Positions 11,450-22,052 of a stretch of DNA of 64,000 nucleotides are shown here, piece by piece. The stretch is from Distichodus sexfasciatus (Eukaryota; Chordata; Actinopteri; Characiformes; Distichodontidae), in NCBI GenBank assembly GCA_032718565.1, contig JAVGVS010000830.1, positions 19,869 to 83,868 on the forward strand. The letters run 5' to 3'. A program made the translations under genes and the position numbers. Position 1 is the stretch's first letter. Every line of letters starts with the position of its first letter. The notes below the pieces were generated by a model. The model saw only the letters and a program-made list of their open reading frames with translations. It had not been told where the DNA came from and made no database searches.

Positions 11450-14163
11450 AATATCAACAAGTTAAGTCTATAGTAAAAAGGAAATTTAAGTCTAATCATA
11501 TAAAATTACAAATACCACCAAGTGTGGCAGAATTCCTTAACCTCAAAACTCCCAAATTACTGTCTAAAATATAGAGGACATTTTCCAAAATACATGAATC
11601 AGTATCGCTCCCTATTGTAAAATGGGAGGCAGATTTATCAGTCAGCTGGGACCACAATTTTTGGTCTGAGATATGTTTAAAAACCTTTAAAAAAAAAAGC
11701 TTGCCCTTTCTGCATTTTACGGCTACAACTGGGAGTACCTTTCCTTTGATACTTTGTTTTTGGCTTTGTGTGTTTTGGACTTGGTTTTTCGCCGTTGTGT
11801 TTACCTGCCCTTAATAAACTCCTTCACATTCGCCTGCAACAGTGTCCTCGTTCCCTTCCCTTCTCCTCACCGCAACTGCGCACTCCATGACAAGAGGTTA
11901 ACACAATCCACATGGCTTTCACCACGTTATGCATTGCTAAGGAGATCCTTAGGAGGTCCTCTCTGGGCTCCTTTGATCGGCTCCATCACCTAGTGTGAGT
12001 GGGGGGTCACGATTCTGTCTGGCTTTGGTCTTTGTTTGGTGGGGGGGCCATATGGGCTTGGGGCATCTGGGGGTTCCTCTGGGGGGGTTTCTTGGGGGGC
12101 TCGGTGCTGTGGCTGAGGTCCTGGCCTGGATGGGGTGTTGGTGGCTCTTGGGTGGTGTTCTTCTGGCGGCTGCTGGGGAGGCCTGTGCTGGCAGACATGG
12201 GTTACCAGTCTAGTCTACCAGTTACCAGCCCAGCTGTACTGCTCCAGGGTAGGTCTGGGGGGGGGCTTGGGGTCCTGGGGGCACTCTGCCTCCGGGCTGG
12301 GGTTCCGGCTGGTCCTGGGCAACAGGGGTGCCTATGGGGGTCAGCGGGGGAGCTGGCTCCAGGGGGGGTACCATGCCCCCTCAGTTTCTTTCCTCCCCAT
12401 CTCTAGTGCTTCTCCCCTCCCGCTCCATCACACCAACATACAGTTAGGGCTTTGAGGTGCGGGTGCGTTACTGGGATGCAGGGGAGGTATTCCTCCTCTG
12501 TCTCCTTGTGACCACCTGCATCTCAATCATACACCACAACTTAGACACTCTCATTACTTACTGTCACATGACACATACATGTAGGGCTTGGGGTGGGCAC
12601 ATCGAATGGTGTCCAGAGGGCGGTCTGTTCATTCAGCTTTACCTCTGGTGCCAGTGCCCACTTTTCAATTTTAAGTTGCACATAGACATTGAGGGCTCAG
12701 GGGAGGGGCCAAGCTGACAGAAGCTGGCGGAGGGTGGTTGGTGTCTTGCCCCTCCCCTGTTTTAAAGCATTGTAGAACAAAACACACAAACACTACATTC
12801 AAGTGGGTGGGATGAGGCACAGGGTGTTCTCACACCCCTGTTCTCTGTTTGCTGTCCAGGGCCGGGGTGGGAAGGATGAGCTGGCCGTCCAGTCGGGGTC
12901 TGGGCTGGTGGTCTTCTCTGCCACTGCAGGGACTGGGGTGGTCTTCCTGTCTCCGTTCCAGAGTGAAAGGGGTTCAGCTCCAGGGTCTGGCGCTGATTGC
13001 CCCTCTGGGGGCAGTGGTGCCCGGATCTAGGAGTTTAGAGTATAAATGGGGAGTGTGAGTGTGGGTACCATGTCCAATTTTGTGTGTCTACATGTGGGGT
13101 GAGTGTATGAATATTTTTTTGTGTGCATGAGGCTGGGAACGTATGCTTGCGTATATGTGTGCCTGTTTGTCTATGTCCATGTGTCAGGTCAGGCCTTAGA
13201 CTCCACCTCATTCAACATCTCAGGCCCCCCCACCCTGCCACCACACCCTGCCGTTGGAGGGTGTCCCCGGCCGCCGGTGCATTGGTGGTTCCTTGCCCCA
13301 GGGCTGGATGTTCGGGTGAGTGCTGGCTCACTCTCGGCGGTCGCTTGGCGAGGCCTGGCCCTCCTGGCTTTGCTGGGCCCTGGCTGGGGGGTGGGGGGCC
13401 CTTGGATCTCTGGGCCCAGGGACCGGACTGCCCTGGTGTGGCCGGCCGCTGGTGTAGCCTGTGGGCCTGTTGCTGCAGCCCCCTGGGGCGTCTGCACTGT
13501 GGCTGCTGGATGACCCCGCTCCGGGCTCTCCTCTGCCTTTTTCTGGGTGGGAACCACAGATGTCCCTGCGGTGGTTCTTCTGGGATTCCCGTGCCCTGGG
13601 GGGCCTCCGGATGTCTGGAGCCTGGGTCTCCTCCGTGTCTACTTCATGCCTTGCGGGACAGGGCTGTGGTTCCCCCCACACACTATTAAACACTTACATG
13701 GAGGAACCTTATGAACACAAGCGCGCTCACACACACAGGTGTGCACGCAGTTGTATACACGAGCATCCACATTCGTGTAAAAACAGGTGCTCACAGACAC
13801 ACACTGTCTTGATCTGCTGTTGCTTCAAAACATATTTTGTTATGTGTGCTGCTCAGTAACACAACATTTAGTATTTACTGTGATTTATACAGATACTGGT
13901 TGTTGCTGCAATTTCTCTGCTGTTGTGTCTTCTGTTGTTTTCTCTTTTTTTTTGTCAGCAGGTATGGAAGCAGATTATCTGTTTTTGTTTTTTTCTCTCT
14001 CTCTATCCCCCTTCTCCCTTTTTTTCTTCTCTTTTCTTTCTTTTTTCTTCTTCTCACCCCCTTCTGTTGCCTTTCTCATCAATTTTTTTTTTTTTTTAAT
14101 TAATTGAAAATAAATAAATAAATTCGTCATCCAACGAGGGGGGGTGGTGTGGGTAAAAAAAAA
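11450..14163 (+). other. L1 3' region: G-rich 3' UTR and A-rich tail
   Basis: After the ORF2 remnants (C-terminal codons fade near 11690) the sequence turns extremely G-rich at 12000-12400, 12840-13060 and 13370-13640, with many runs of three to eight Gs. It then becomes T-rich at 13850-14100 and A-rich at the end. A related copy in reverse orientation occurs at 52713-53924, which supports this as element 3' UTR rather than genes. The long open frames here reflect GC bias only. Confidence 0.7.
11700..11892 (+). repeat. Possible solo-LTR fragment inside the L1 3' region
   Basis: A T-rich stretch (TTTTGGACTTGGTTTTTCGC) leads to a TTAATAAACTCC polyadenylation-like signal and ends CGCACTCCATGACA. 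This is how the R-U5 end of a TGTCA...TGACA LTR would look. No upstream LTR start is seen, so it is a fragment. It interrupts the ORF2-to-3' UTR transition. Confidence 0.4.
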
Positions 14164-14269
14164 AGTTAGCCCTGTGATTCTGTGTTCTGTCCCTCCCTCC
14201 TAGTTTAGTTAATCATGGTAATCTATTGGTTGTCTCTTGAGTGTCTCATTTAGATTTCATGTGTTTGTT

Positions 14270-14869
14270 CCCCTATATAAGTTCTGTTTTTGCTCTTGCC
14301 TTTGTCAGTCCACCTTCACGCTACCCGTTTGTGCACCGATGCCACAGCTGATTCCTTATCCCATGCCCAAGCCCTGCTGTCTGCTTGGAGTCTGGTTCAA
14401 GTTTGTCTTTGTCTTGTGATCTTTGTTAGTATCTGTTAGCTGTGTTAGCACTTAGCTTTAGCATTAGCATAGTTAGCTTTAAGCCTAGCCACTCCCTGTT
14501 GAGCCTTACCCTTTAGTATTAGCATTAGCATAGTTAGCTTTAGACCTAGCCACTCCCCATTGACCCTTACCTTTAGCATTATCATTAGCATTAGCATACT
14601 TAGCTTTAGACTTAACCATTCCCCTTTGATCCTGAACCTTTAACGTTAGCCATTAGTTTAGGTTTAGAGCTAGGTTAGATTAGTTGGTGTTTCCCTGATT
14701 TGTCCCTGTTTCTGTCTGCCCCTAGCTCTGGTTCTGGTCCCCTCTGTTCCTGCTCCTGTTTGTGTTTAGTGAATGTGTTAGCCTGTGTCTGCATCTCTGT
14801 CTTGTGTGCCTGTTTCTCTGCCCAATTCCTCCTGATCCCCTTCCCTCCACGATTTCCCTCCACAATAAA
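14270..14869 (+). promoter_or_regulatory. LTR promoter TATA element and poly(A) signal
   Basis: CCCCTATATAAGTT near 14271-14284 is a good TATA box for an LTR promoter, and AATAAA at 14864-14869 sits 20 bp from the LTR end. Between them the LTR holds three imperfect approximately 65-bp direct repeats at about 14440-14640. Each contains TTAGCATTAGCATA-like and GTTAGCTTTA sequence. Confidence 0.5.
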
Positions 14870-14894
14870 ATATGGGAAGAAAGGTGACAATGTG

Positions 14895-15550
14895 CAATGA
14901 GACTATTTTTAAAGTGTTGAGTGCAGCTACACAGCAGTGAACAGTGAATGCTACATAGTAGCATTTTAGCAGACAGTCAAGGAGCATGTAATATTTGCAC
15001 AGTGAAATATGGCGGAAGTATACTGATAATAACAATATGGAATTAAAAGGCAGTGTGGAATGACAAATTAGACATTTAGAAAAAAGATATGTACTTGTTT
15101 AAAAGACGGATGGCCTGAGGATAGAAACTCTTCCTGAGTCTCTCTGTTTTGGCCATGATAGTGCAGAACCTTCTGCCTGATTTCAGAACATGAAAAAGTC
15201 AGTTTCTGGGGTAACCCAAGTCTTTAACAATCCTAGTTGCTTTGGTCCTACATCTCTTGGTGTAAATGTCCTGCAGGGAAGGGAGAGCTGACGTGCAGCA
15301 GCGCTCTGCTGCCCGGATCACTCTCTAGAGGGCTTTCTGGTCCTGAACACAGAAGTTCCCGTACCAGGACAGGATGTTCTGTGTGACGATGCTCTCCACA
15401 GCACCAGAATAGAACGCTTTCAGAATGGTAGGGGAAACCCCAAACTTCCTCAACTGTCTAAGGTGGTACAGATGCTGCCTTGCCTTCTTGACTTGAACAT
15501 TAATATGTTCAGTCCATGTCAGTTCCTCAGTGATGTAGACAGAACATGTA
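14895..15550 (-). mobile_element. Rex1-like LINE 3' fragment
   Basis: The minus strand at 15325-15550 encodes a Rex1-type RT thumb (ELTWTEHINVQVKKARQHLY, then GAVESIVTQNILSWYG). Bases 15090-15330 match the conserved C-terminal tail coding segment, and 14895-15090 the 3' UTR. The fragment stops abruptly near 15550, where an L2 fragment of opposite orientation begins. It is more diverged from copies A-C than they are from one another. Confidence 0.75.
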
Positions 15551-15552
15551 GA

Positions 15553-16742
15553 TTCCTCAGAACATGTCAAGGTGAAATATGGAGTACCACAAGGATCAGC
15601 TTTAGTTCCCATTAATCTGTATATGCTCCCTCTGGGTCAAATTCTTAAAAAGAACAATGTGTCGTATCACAGCTATGCAGATTATACTCAGATATATCTA
15701 GCTGTCTCTCCTAGTGACTTTGCTTCCATAGATTCACTTTGTCTGTGTCTTAATAGAGTACAAAATTGGACGCATCAAATTTTTCTTCAGTTGAATAATT
15801 ACAAAACAGATATAATCCTGTTTGGAAACAAATAGGGAAAATTAAATCTGAGCATACTTAGAATCTAGAACCCTTAAAACAACAAAGCATGTTAAAAATC
15901 TTGGTGTAATCATGGACAGAGAGCTTGACTTCAGTGAACCTATTAAATCAATATCTAAGTCAGCATTCTGGCATCTTAAAAACATAGCTAAAGTCAGAGA
16001 TTTTGTGTCCCATCAAGACCTTGAAAAACTTATCCACGTCTTTATCTCCTGCAAGGTTGATTACTGTAATGCTCTTCTCACCGGGATTCCTAAAAAGTCC
16101 ATTAGACAGCTCCAGCTCGTTCAAAATGCAGCTGCCAGAGTTCTAACCAGAACTAAGAAAAGAGATCATATCATGCCAATTCTCAGGTCCCTGCTTTGGC
16201 TTCCAGTTCACTGCAGAATTGATTTCAAAGCAGTACTAATTCTGTACAAGTCACTAAACGGCTTGGGCCCCAGTTATATCTCTGATATGTTTGATGTGTA
16301 TAATCCTGGTAGGTCCCTAAGATCTGCAGGATCAGGCCAGCTGGTGGTGAAAAGAACTGAAACTAAACACAGTGAAGTGGCATTTTGCCACTATGCTGCC
16401 CAATGCTCGAACCAACTGCCCAACAATATCAGATCTGCCCCAACTGTGGCAAGTTTTAAAAGGATGCTAAAAACTGCACTTTTCTCTATTGCTTTTCCCA
16501 CACTTGAGTGTTGAGCTTATTGCAATATTTTAAATTAACTGTGCCTGATTTTTAAAATATTTTTATAGCACTTTTAATCATTTTATTTCTACTTTATCTT
16601 TATTTTTATTCATTTTCTCATTACTTTATCTTTTCATCTTTACATTGAACTTTTAATTAATTTTATCTTGTTTCTGTAAAGCACATTGAATGACCCATGT
16701 GTATGATAATGTGCTCTATGAATAAACTTGCCTTGTCTTGCC
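15553..16742 (+). mobile_element. L2-like LINE, 5'-truncated, CTTGCC-tailed subfamily
   Basis: This is the 3' third of an L2/CR1-type element. It starts within RT (EHVKVKYGVPQGS), continues through the thumb and C-terminal domain, and ends with a 3' UTR and a tail of the AATAAACTTGCCTTG type near 16722-16742. That tail differs from the GAATTGAATTGA tail of the neighbouring copies, so this is a distinct subfamily. Confidence 0.8.
15572..16514 (+). pseudogene. L2-type RT C-terminal half
   Basis: Two open stretches (15572-15835 and 15912-16514) are separated by a frameshift and stop. The first carries the active-site box as SYADYTQIY, with the second catalytic Asp replaced by Tyr. The second has the typical L2 C-terminal domain: LIHVFISCKVDYCNALL, RQLQLVQNAAARVLTRT and LLWLPVHCRIDFKAVLI. 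The enzyme would be inactive even if the frame were continuous. Confidence 0.8.
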
Positions 16743-17826
16743 CTTGCTGTTTTTGCTGCACATGCTACCTTTAGTCTCAATTATTTGTTTTGTGGACAAT
16801 ACGCAATTATATATATCAGCTAAACTAGAAGACAGACAGCAACTTCAGATAATGGAAGAATGTTTAATTGACATAAAAAAGTGGATGTTGGACAACTTCC
16901 TCTAGTTAATTCTAGATAAGACTGAGGTTCTTCTTACTGGCACTAAAGCCACCAGAAGTCAACTATCTGACATCATGGTCAGTCTTGATGGACTATCCAT
17001 TGCACCAAGTAGTGTTGTTAAAAACTTACTCAAGACTCTGATCTTTCATTTGATGTACATGCTTCAAACATTAGTCGCACCGCCTTCTTTCAACTCTGTA
17101 ATATTGCCAAACTAAGAAATGTGCCATCCCTCCAAGATGCAGAGAAATTGGTTCATGCATTTATTACCTCCAGGCTGGATTACCGTAATATCTTATTCTG
17201 CGGTTGTCCAAACAGGTCATTAAATAAACTCCAGCTTGTCCAAAAATGCAGCAGCCAGAGTCCTCACTAAAACTAAAAAATATGATCATATCTCTCCAAT
17301 TCTATCTTCACTCCACTGCCTGCCAATTAAATTTTGTGTCAACTATAAAATACTCCTCCTGACTTATAAAGCTCTGAATGGTCTTGCACCGCAGTATGTG
17401 AGTGATCTCATTGACAACTAGAGTCTGACTTGCTTTGATCGCAAGAAGCAATACCAATAATACCCAGTAATACCCAGAATAAAGAATGTTACCTTAGCAA
17501 ACAGAGTGGATCTTAGCAAACAGCCCCAGCAACAACTCAGGATTCGAAAGTGTCCCTTGGACTATTTTTATCTTTACTTCTTTACAATTGATCAATTAAA
17601 GATTATTCTCGAACTTATGTTTACTGTATATTAAGTGTTCGTGCACCCGGTCACCCACAGGAGGATGGGGTCCCTTTCCGAGTCTTGTTTCCACTCATGG
17701 TTTCTTCATACTAGAAGTTGTTCCTTGTCATTTTTGCCTTGCGGGGTTTAGGCTGGTTATACGTAAAGCACTTTGTGATAGTGACTGTTGCTAAAAGCAC
17801 TATATAAGTAAAATTGAATTGAATAG
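16742..17826 (+). mobile_element. L2-like LINE fragment, GAATTGAAT-tailed subfamily
   Basis: This begins within RT at CCCTTGCTGTTTTTGCTGCA, homologous to about 37618, and ends in the tail AAAATTGAATTGAAT near 17826. The catalytic box reads FVDNTQLYIS. Coding is broken by frameshifts near 17035 and 17245. The C-terminal piece at 17236-17421 keeps the NAAARVLTKTKKYDH motif. It lies head-to-tail after the previous L2 fragment, joined at a short shared CTTGCTG-type sequence. Confidence 0.75.
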
Positions 17827-18240
17827 CACCCCTAATGATCAGATTGCACCATATTTAGCTGGTGTCTAAAGCTCAAAGTGTACACAAAGTCCACCAAGTT
17901 TGATTGTTTGTTTGGATATTTTTCTGAGAAGATATGGGCAATTATCAGCAAGCTTCATTATAATCGAATGAACGGTGTCGGAGGAGTTCATTTAAGTTTG
18001 AAAGTGAGTTTTTTCTAAATGATGGGTAATTTTGGCAGGTGGAAATGGTTGTGCCCATTCTTAAGATTCGGGGGCTTTCAGGGAATCAGGTGAATTTTTT
18101 TTTATCCCACACCATTCAGGAAAAACAAACTAAAATGTACGCTATATTGCTTTGCAGTACCCATTTTTGGTCTCTGAGGTCTGACCAAAGGGTCTTGATC
18201 AGTCCACCAAAGGGTTTCACTGTAGCGTGTGCACTTTAGG
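17827..18240. repeat. Dispersed repeat also found near 5.5 kb
   Basis: Bases 17827-17945 resemble about 5510-5625 (shared core TTTGGATATTTTTCTGAGAA). The following 120 bp include a block similar to about 5318-5360. The type is unknown. No coding is seen. Confidence 0.45.
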
Positions 18241-18586
18241 CTATGGTCAGACTTTTGCGCAGTAAGAATAATAATAAGAATAATTTTTAACAGAGATAAA
18301 AAAATCCAAACAAAAACTTCTCGCACTTCATGTCATTTTAAAATTCTTTGTGAGGAATCGCCAAGCGTATAGGGCTTCCTCCGTCCAAACGCGCAGCATC
18401 TTAACGTTGATTTTCTTTTCATACTTTTCCTTTTCCTGCGATTTAAGTAATGTAGTCAGCGATTAAAACCTAAAATATAGTTTAACTCCAACCACAGCAA
18501 AGACTAAGACACAACAACTGACAGCAACTTCTCAGCGGCCCTGCTCAACAAATAACAATGTAAGTGATATCTGGTTTTTAAATAAG

Positions 18587-19306
18587 ATGCCTAACAGTGA
18601 TGTTGTTTTCTGTAGTGAGTGCAGAATGTTTAGCCGTAGCTCCTCCGTCAGCAGTGATAGTTTAAGTAGTGATAACTTTATCTGTAAAAGGTGTAAGATG
18701 GTAGAAGCTCTGACGGAGAAGATCATAGAACTAGAGACATGCCTCCAGATGTTAGCACAGTCGCCAGGTAGCCTTTTAGCTGCAGGTTCACATTCGGGGA
18801 GTCTGGGGGCTTCAGGTTCAGATTTAGAGCTTTCAGGTCCAAAAATTCCTGCATTAGGGTTCCTGCAGCAGAACCAATGTGTGGCGGTTCAGCGACATAG
18901 TCAGAGAGCCCAAGCTTTGACAAAGGCTACTTCAGAGCACCACTCTTCATCCATCAGCATGTCGACCAGGCTTGCCCCGCTCAGTGAAACACCCGCTGAG
19001 ACACCTGTTGAAAGTGCTCTGGTGATAGGTGATTCTATTCTATGGCACGTGAAAATAGTTAGACCCTTAGCGGCACCAGCATTTGAGGTAAATTGTTTAC
19101 CAGGAGCCAGAGCAACGGACATTAGGGCCAATCTTAAGGTCCTGGCCAGTAATAGACGTAGATATTCCAAGATTGTCGTCCATGTTGGCACCAACGACGT
19201 CAAGCTCAGACAGTCTGAAGTAACCAAAAGTAATTTTAAAGAAGTGTGTGAGCTAGCCAAAACAACTTCACAGGCAGTAATTCTCTCTGACCCCACTCCC
19301 AGCTAG
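18587..19306 (+). CDS. L2-type ORF1 protein with zinc-finger-like motif and SGNH esterase domain (truncated)
   Basis: A 239-codon open frame starts at ATG 18587. The N-terminus has a CxxC...CxxC pair (Cys 9, 12, 33, 36) of the PHD-like type found in CR1/L2 ORF1 proteins. A short coiled coil (ALTEKIIELETCLQML) and a Ser-rich linker follow. Residues about 143-235 form the start of an SGNH-type esterase: VIGDSILWHV carries the nucleophile Ser, and VHVGTNDVKL is the block III motif. The frame stops at DPTPS before the C-terminal Asp-His block, whose remnants (TYSRLWPLNCWL) follow out of frame. This is the best preserved reading frame of this L2 copy, but it is truncated. Confidence 0.75.
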   Translation: MPNSDVVFCSECRMFSRSSSVSSDSLSSDNFICKRCKMVEALTEKIIELETCLQMLAQSPGSLLAAGSHSGSLGASGSDLELSGPKIPALGFLQQNQCVAVQRHSQRAQALTKATSEHHSSSISMSTRLAPLSETPAETPVESALVIGDSILWHVKIVRPLAAPAFEVNCLPGARATDIRANLKVLASNRRRYSKIVVHVGTNDVKLRQSEVTKSNFKEVCELAKTTSQAVILSDPTPS

Positions 19307-19382
19307 ACGTAGCCCCAAGACCTACAGCAGGCTTTGGCCACTGAACTGCTGGCTTACAAATTTTAACCCAGTTTGGCCCAGA

Positions 19383-19815
19383 TCTCCCCAATTCTGTCTC
19401 CCTCATTCTGAGAGTGTGTGCGTGGTATGTTCTGTTTGGTTTTTTTCCTGTTTCATGTTTCTGGTTGTCTATTTTGCGTTACAGGCTCATGCTCCTGAGT
19501 TTCCCCTTTGGGGCTGGATTGCTCTATTCTTCAGTTTGGATCTATTTTTCCACCTCGTGGGAGAGAGAGCTCTGGATTTACACTCTTTCCTGATTTCTCC
19601 TGGAGGACTTAGGGTTAAAAGTTAAGGTTTTTACCCTCAGACTAGGAGCACAAGCCTCGGTTTGTTTGTTACTTTGTTCCGTATCTCCCTGTCTTTCGTG
19701 TTTTTGGATTTTTCCCTTGGACTGTGTTTCCTGTGCCTCGTCCATGCACGCCTTGACACAAGTATTATTTCTGACAACCATTTTATTATATTACATTTTT
19801 TTCCTCAGTCAAAAT
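19383..19815 (+). other. Foreign block interrupting the L2 copy, LTR-like
   Basis: About 430 bp fall between ORF1 remnants and the endonuclease-RT linker, where the L2 family should have the rest of ORF1 and the endonuclease. The block is T-rich with GTGTTTTTGGATTTTTCCC and GTCCATGCACGCCTTGACAC, resembling the U5 of a fish LTR. I cannot identify it further. Confidence 0.35.
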
Positions 19816-21329
19816 TCAAATTCCCCAACTCAGGGGTACAGTCACGTCAAATAAAGCTAGTAACGATCCCCGATCTATCATTACTCACAAGAGAACTGTC
19901 CAGTCCCACTGAACTTGAAATTAATATGGACAATCTACCATCTAATCTTCATTCCACCTTACATAAAACTGCTCTGTTAAAAATGAAAAAGATCTGAGAA
20001 AACATCCTCTTGGTATAATTACCACTTACGTGCCTTAAAACAAGACAGATGAAAATTTGAACATAAGTGGCGTAACTAAACTTGGGGGTAGTCTTTGCCC
20101 TGCTGCGGGGGCTCTAATGTCAGAGTTTGGGGGTTATATAACCTCAGCACTGGCAGCCAATTTGAACATAACTAAACTAGTGGTGTTCAAATTAGCATGG
20201 AAAGTTGCTAATGGAAACTATAAAAAGGTTCTTAGATCTGCTAAATCAGAATATCTCTCGTTGTTAATTGAAAATAACAAGATCAATACTAAACTATTTA
20301 ACATGGTGTCCAAGCTGACTTATAGCCAGACTACTGCTCAAACTTTGCCAACATTAGTCAAAGTCAAAGTCAACTTTATTGTCATCTCTGCTATATAATG
20401 TATAGATACATAGAGAGACGAGATGATGTGGCTCCAGGTTATTTCCAGTGCAAACAAACAAAGAACAGTAGAACAGAGAATAAATAGGCAGTGGCACAAC
20501 TAGGCACATGGGATAGACAATAAATAAGTAAAAATACTAAAATATACATTAAACAATATACATTTTAAACTATACAATATGCAATATACATTTTAAACTA
20601 GACAGGGACGTTTAAATATAATTAGAAGCTAGAAATAGATATAGAGGTAAAAATTTTGTCAAGTCAGGATGCAGTATTCTTAACAGGTTGAAATTGACAA
20701 TTACACTGAATGTGCAAGAGGTAGAGTTATAATATGACAGATACTATATCCAGACTATTTTCAAGTACAATGTTCAGTATATGTGCAAATATGCAAATAT
20801 TTAAACAGGTGCAAATTGACATTTTACACTGGATGTGCAAGAAGTAGAAGGTTATAATATGACGGATACTATATTCAGCTATTTATGTGTACAATGTTCA
20901 GTGTATGTGCAAACATTTGTACAGCAGCGTATAATGTTTGTGCAAATAAGTGGCAGCAGTGCAGTGTCATAACCGTAGTTATTGTGCATCAGAGTGACAG
21001 TGGTGTGTAAAGTAGAGTGCAGTGGTGCAACAGAATCAGTTTCTTCACAGTCCAGGTGTGTGTGTGGGGCGAAGTGTGATGGCTGTGAGTGAGTTCTGAT
21101 GGCTTGTGGGAAGAAGCTATCACGCATCCTGGAGGATCGAGACCTGATGCTGCGAAAGCATCTGCCAGATGGAAGGAGTGTGAACAGTCTGTGTGAAGGG
21201 TGTGAGGGGTCGAGCACGATGCAGGAGGCCCTTCTGAAGCAGCGCTTGTAGAAGATGTCCTGCAGCGGCAGAAGAGACGCTCCGATGATGTTGCCAGCTG
21301 CTTTGACGATCCTTTGAAGCCGCCTGATA

Positions 21330-22022
21330 TCAGCAACAGCACTTGTTACTGAACCAGGCGGAGATGCAGCTGGTCAGGACACTCTCTATAATGCCCCTGT
21401 AAAATGCGGTAAGGGTGGGATGGGGCAGGTTGGCTCGCTTCAGCCGTCTCAGGAAGTGGAGATGCTGCTGGGCCTTTTTGGTGATGGAGGTGGTGTTGGT
21501 GGTCCAGGTGAGATCGTCTGAGATGTGAACTCCCAGGAACTTGGTGTTTTTTACAGTCTCAACCGTGGAACCATGGATGCTGAGTGGTGTGTGGGTGGAG
21601 CGAGTTCTCCTGAAGTCGATGATCATTTGCTTTGTTTTGTCCACATTCAGCGACAGGTTGTTCTCACTACACCAGGCAGCCAGCTGCTGAACCTCATCTC
21701 TGTATGCCGACTCATCGTTGTTGCTGATGAGCCCCACCACAGTCGTGTCATTGGCGAATTTGATGATGTGGTTTGAGCTGTGCAGGGCAGTGCAGTCGTG
21801 AGTCAGGAGTGTGAACAAAAGTGCACTGAGAATGCAGCCCTGAGGAGCTCCTGTACTCAGCCTGATGGTGCTGGAAACGTCCCCGATTCGGATGGACTGA
21901 GGTCTCTCTGACAGGAAATCCAGTATCCAGTTACAGAGTGAGGTGCTCAGTCCCAGCTTGCTCAGTTTCACACACAGTCTTTGGGGAATGATGGTGTTGA
22001 ATGCTGAACTAAAGTCTAACAT
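21330..22022 (-). pseudogene. Rex1-like RT, copy B, with mutated active-site box
   Basis: An open stretch of about 230 codons covers DFSSAFNTIIPQRL, the palm motif LSTGAPQGCILS and the thumb KFLGVHISDDLTW. The active site reads FANDT instead of FADDT, so the first metal-binding Asp is Asn. A frameshift at the C-terminus (near 21340) cuts off the final domain, whose codons continue in another frame to about 20990. It is joined by a short break near 22030 to the upstream reading frame. Confidence 0.8.
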
Positions 22023-22052
22023 CTAAAATCTAACATAAGAGTCTTTATTGTG

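Larger units (their letters stand above)
7273..14163 (+). mobile_element. L1/Tx1-like LINE, near full length but degenerate
   Basis: This is a 6.9-kb L1-type element with an ORF1 of the nucleic-acid-chaperone type, an ORF2 with APE endonuclease and RT, a long G-rich 3' UTR and an A-rich tail (AATAAATAAATAAA near 14110, poly-A near 14155). It is flanked by a 12-bp target duplication, AGTTAGCCCTGT at 7261-7272 and 14164-14175, proving insertion into the LTR described above. ORF1 and ORF2 are broken by stops and frameshifts. The 5' end starts within a few bases of ORF1, so most of the 5' UTR is missing. Confidence 0.85.
7131..14889 (+). mobile_element. LTR of a Gypsy-like element, split by an L1 insertion
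   Basis: The LTR starts TGTCA at 7131 and ends TGACA at 14889, giving matching inverted ends. With the L1 at 7273-14163 and its duplicated target removed, the LTR is about 856 bp (7131-7272 plus 14176-14889). It has a TATA-like TATATAA near 14274 and an AATAAA at 14864-14869. A polypurine tract precedes it, so it is the 3' LTR. No matching 5' LTR, gag or pol is visible upstream, so the element is 5'-deleted or non-autonomous. Confidence 0.65.
18330..20357 (+). mobile_element. L2-like LINE, 5' part of a copy split by Rex1
   Basis: This part includes a 5' leader, ORF1, and the ORF2 linker between endonuclease and RT (19820-20357), which matches 36480-36880 of the other L2 copy. The endonuclease itself is missing. 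A non-homologous block lies at 19383-19815. The sequence is cut at about 20357 by the reversed Rex1 copy, and the same L2 alignment resumes at about 23560-24240. Confidence 0.7.

Noticed and set aside
11995..13690. Several open frames of 70-190 codons on both strands in the G-rich region
   Set aside because: They overlap in many frames, are low complexity (Gly/Trp/Leu or Pro/Gln/Ala), and lie in a 3' UTR whose related copy at 52713-53924 does not preserve the same frames.
13780..14107. Hydrophobic Phe/Leu-rich open frames suggesting a membrane protein
   Set aside because: They are translations of the T-rich end of the L1 3' UTR and have no start context or homology.
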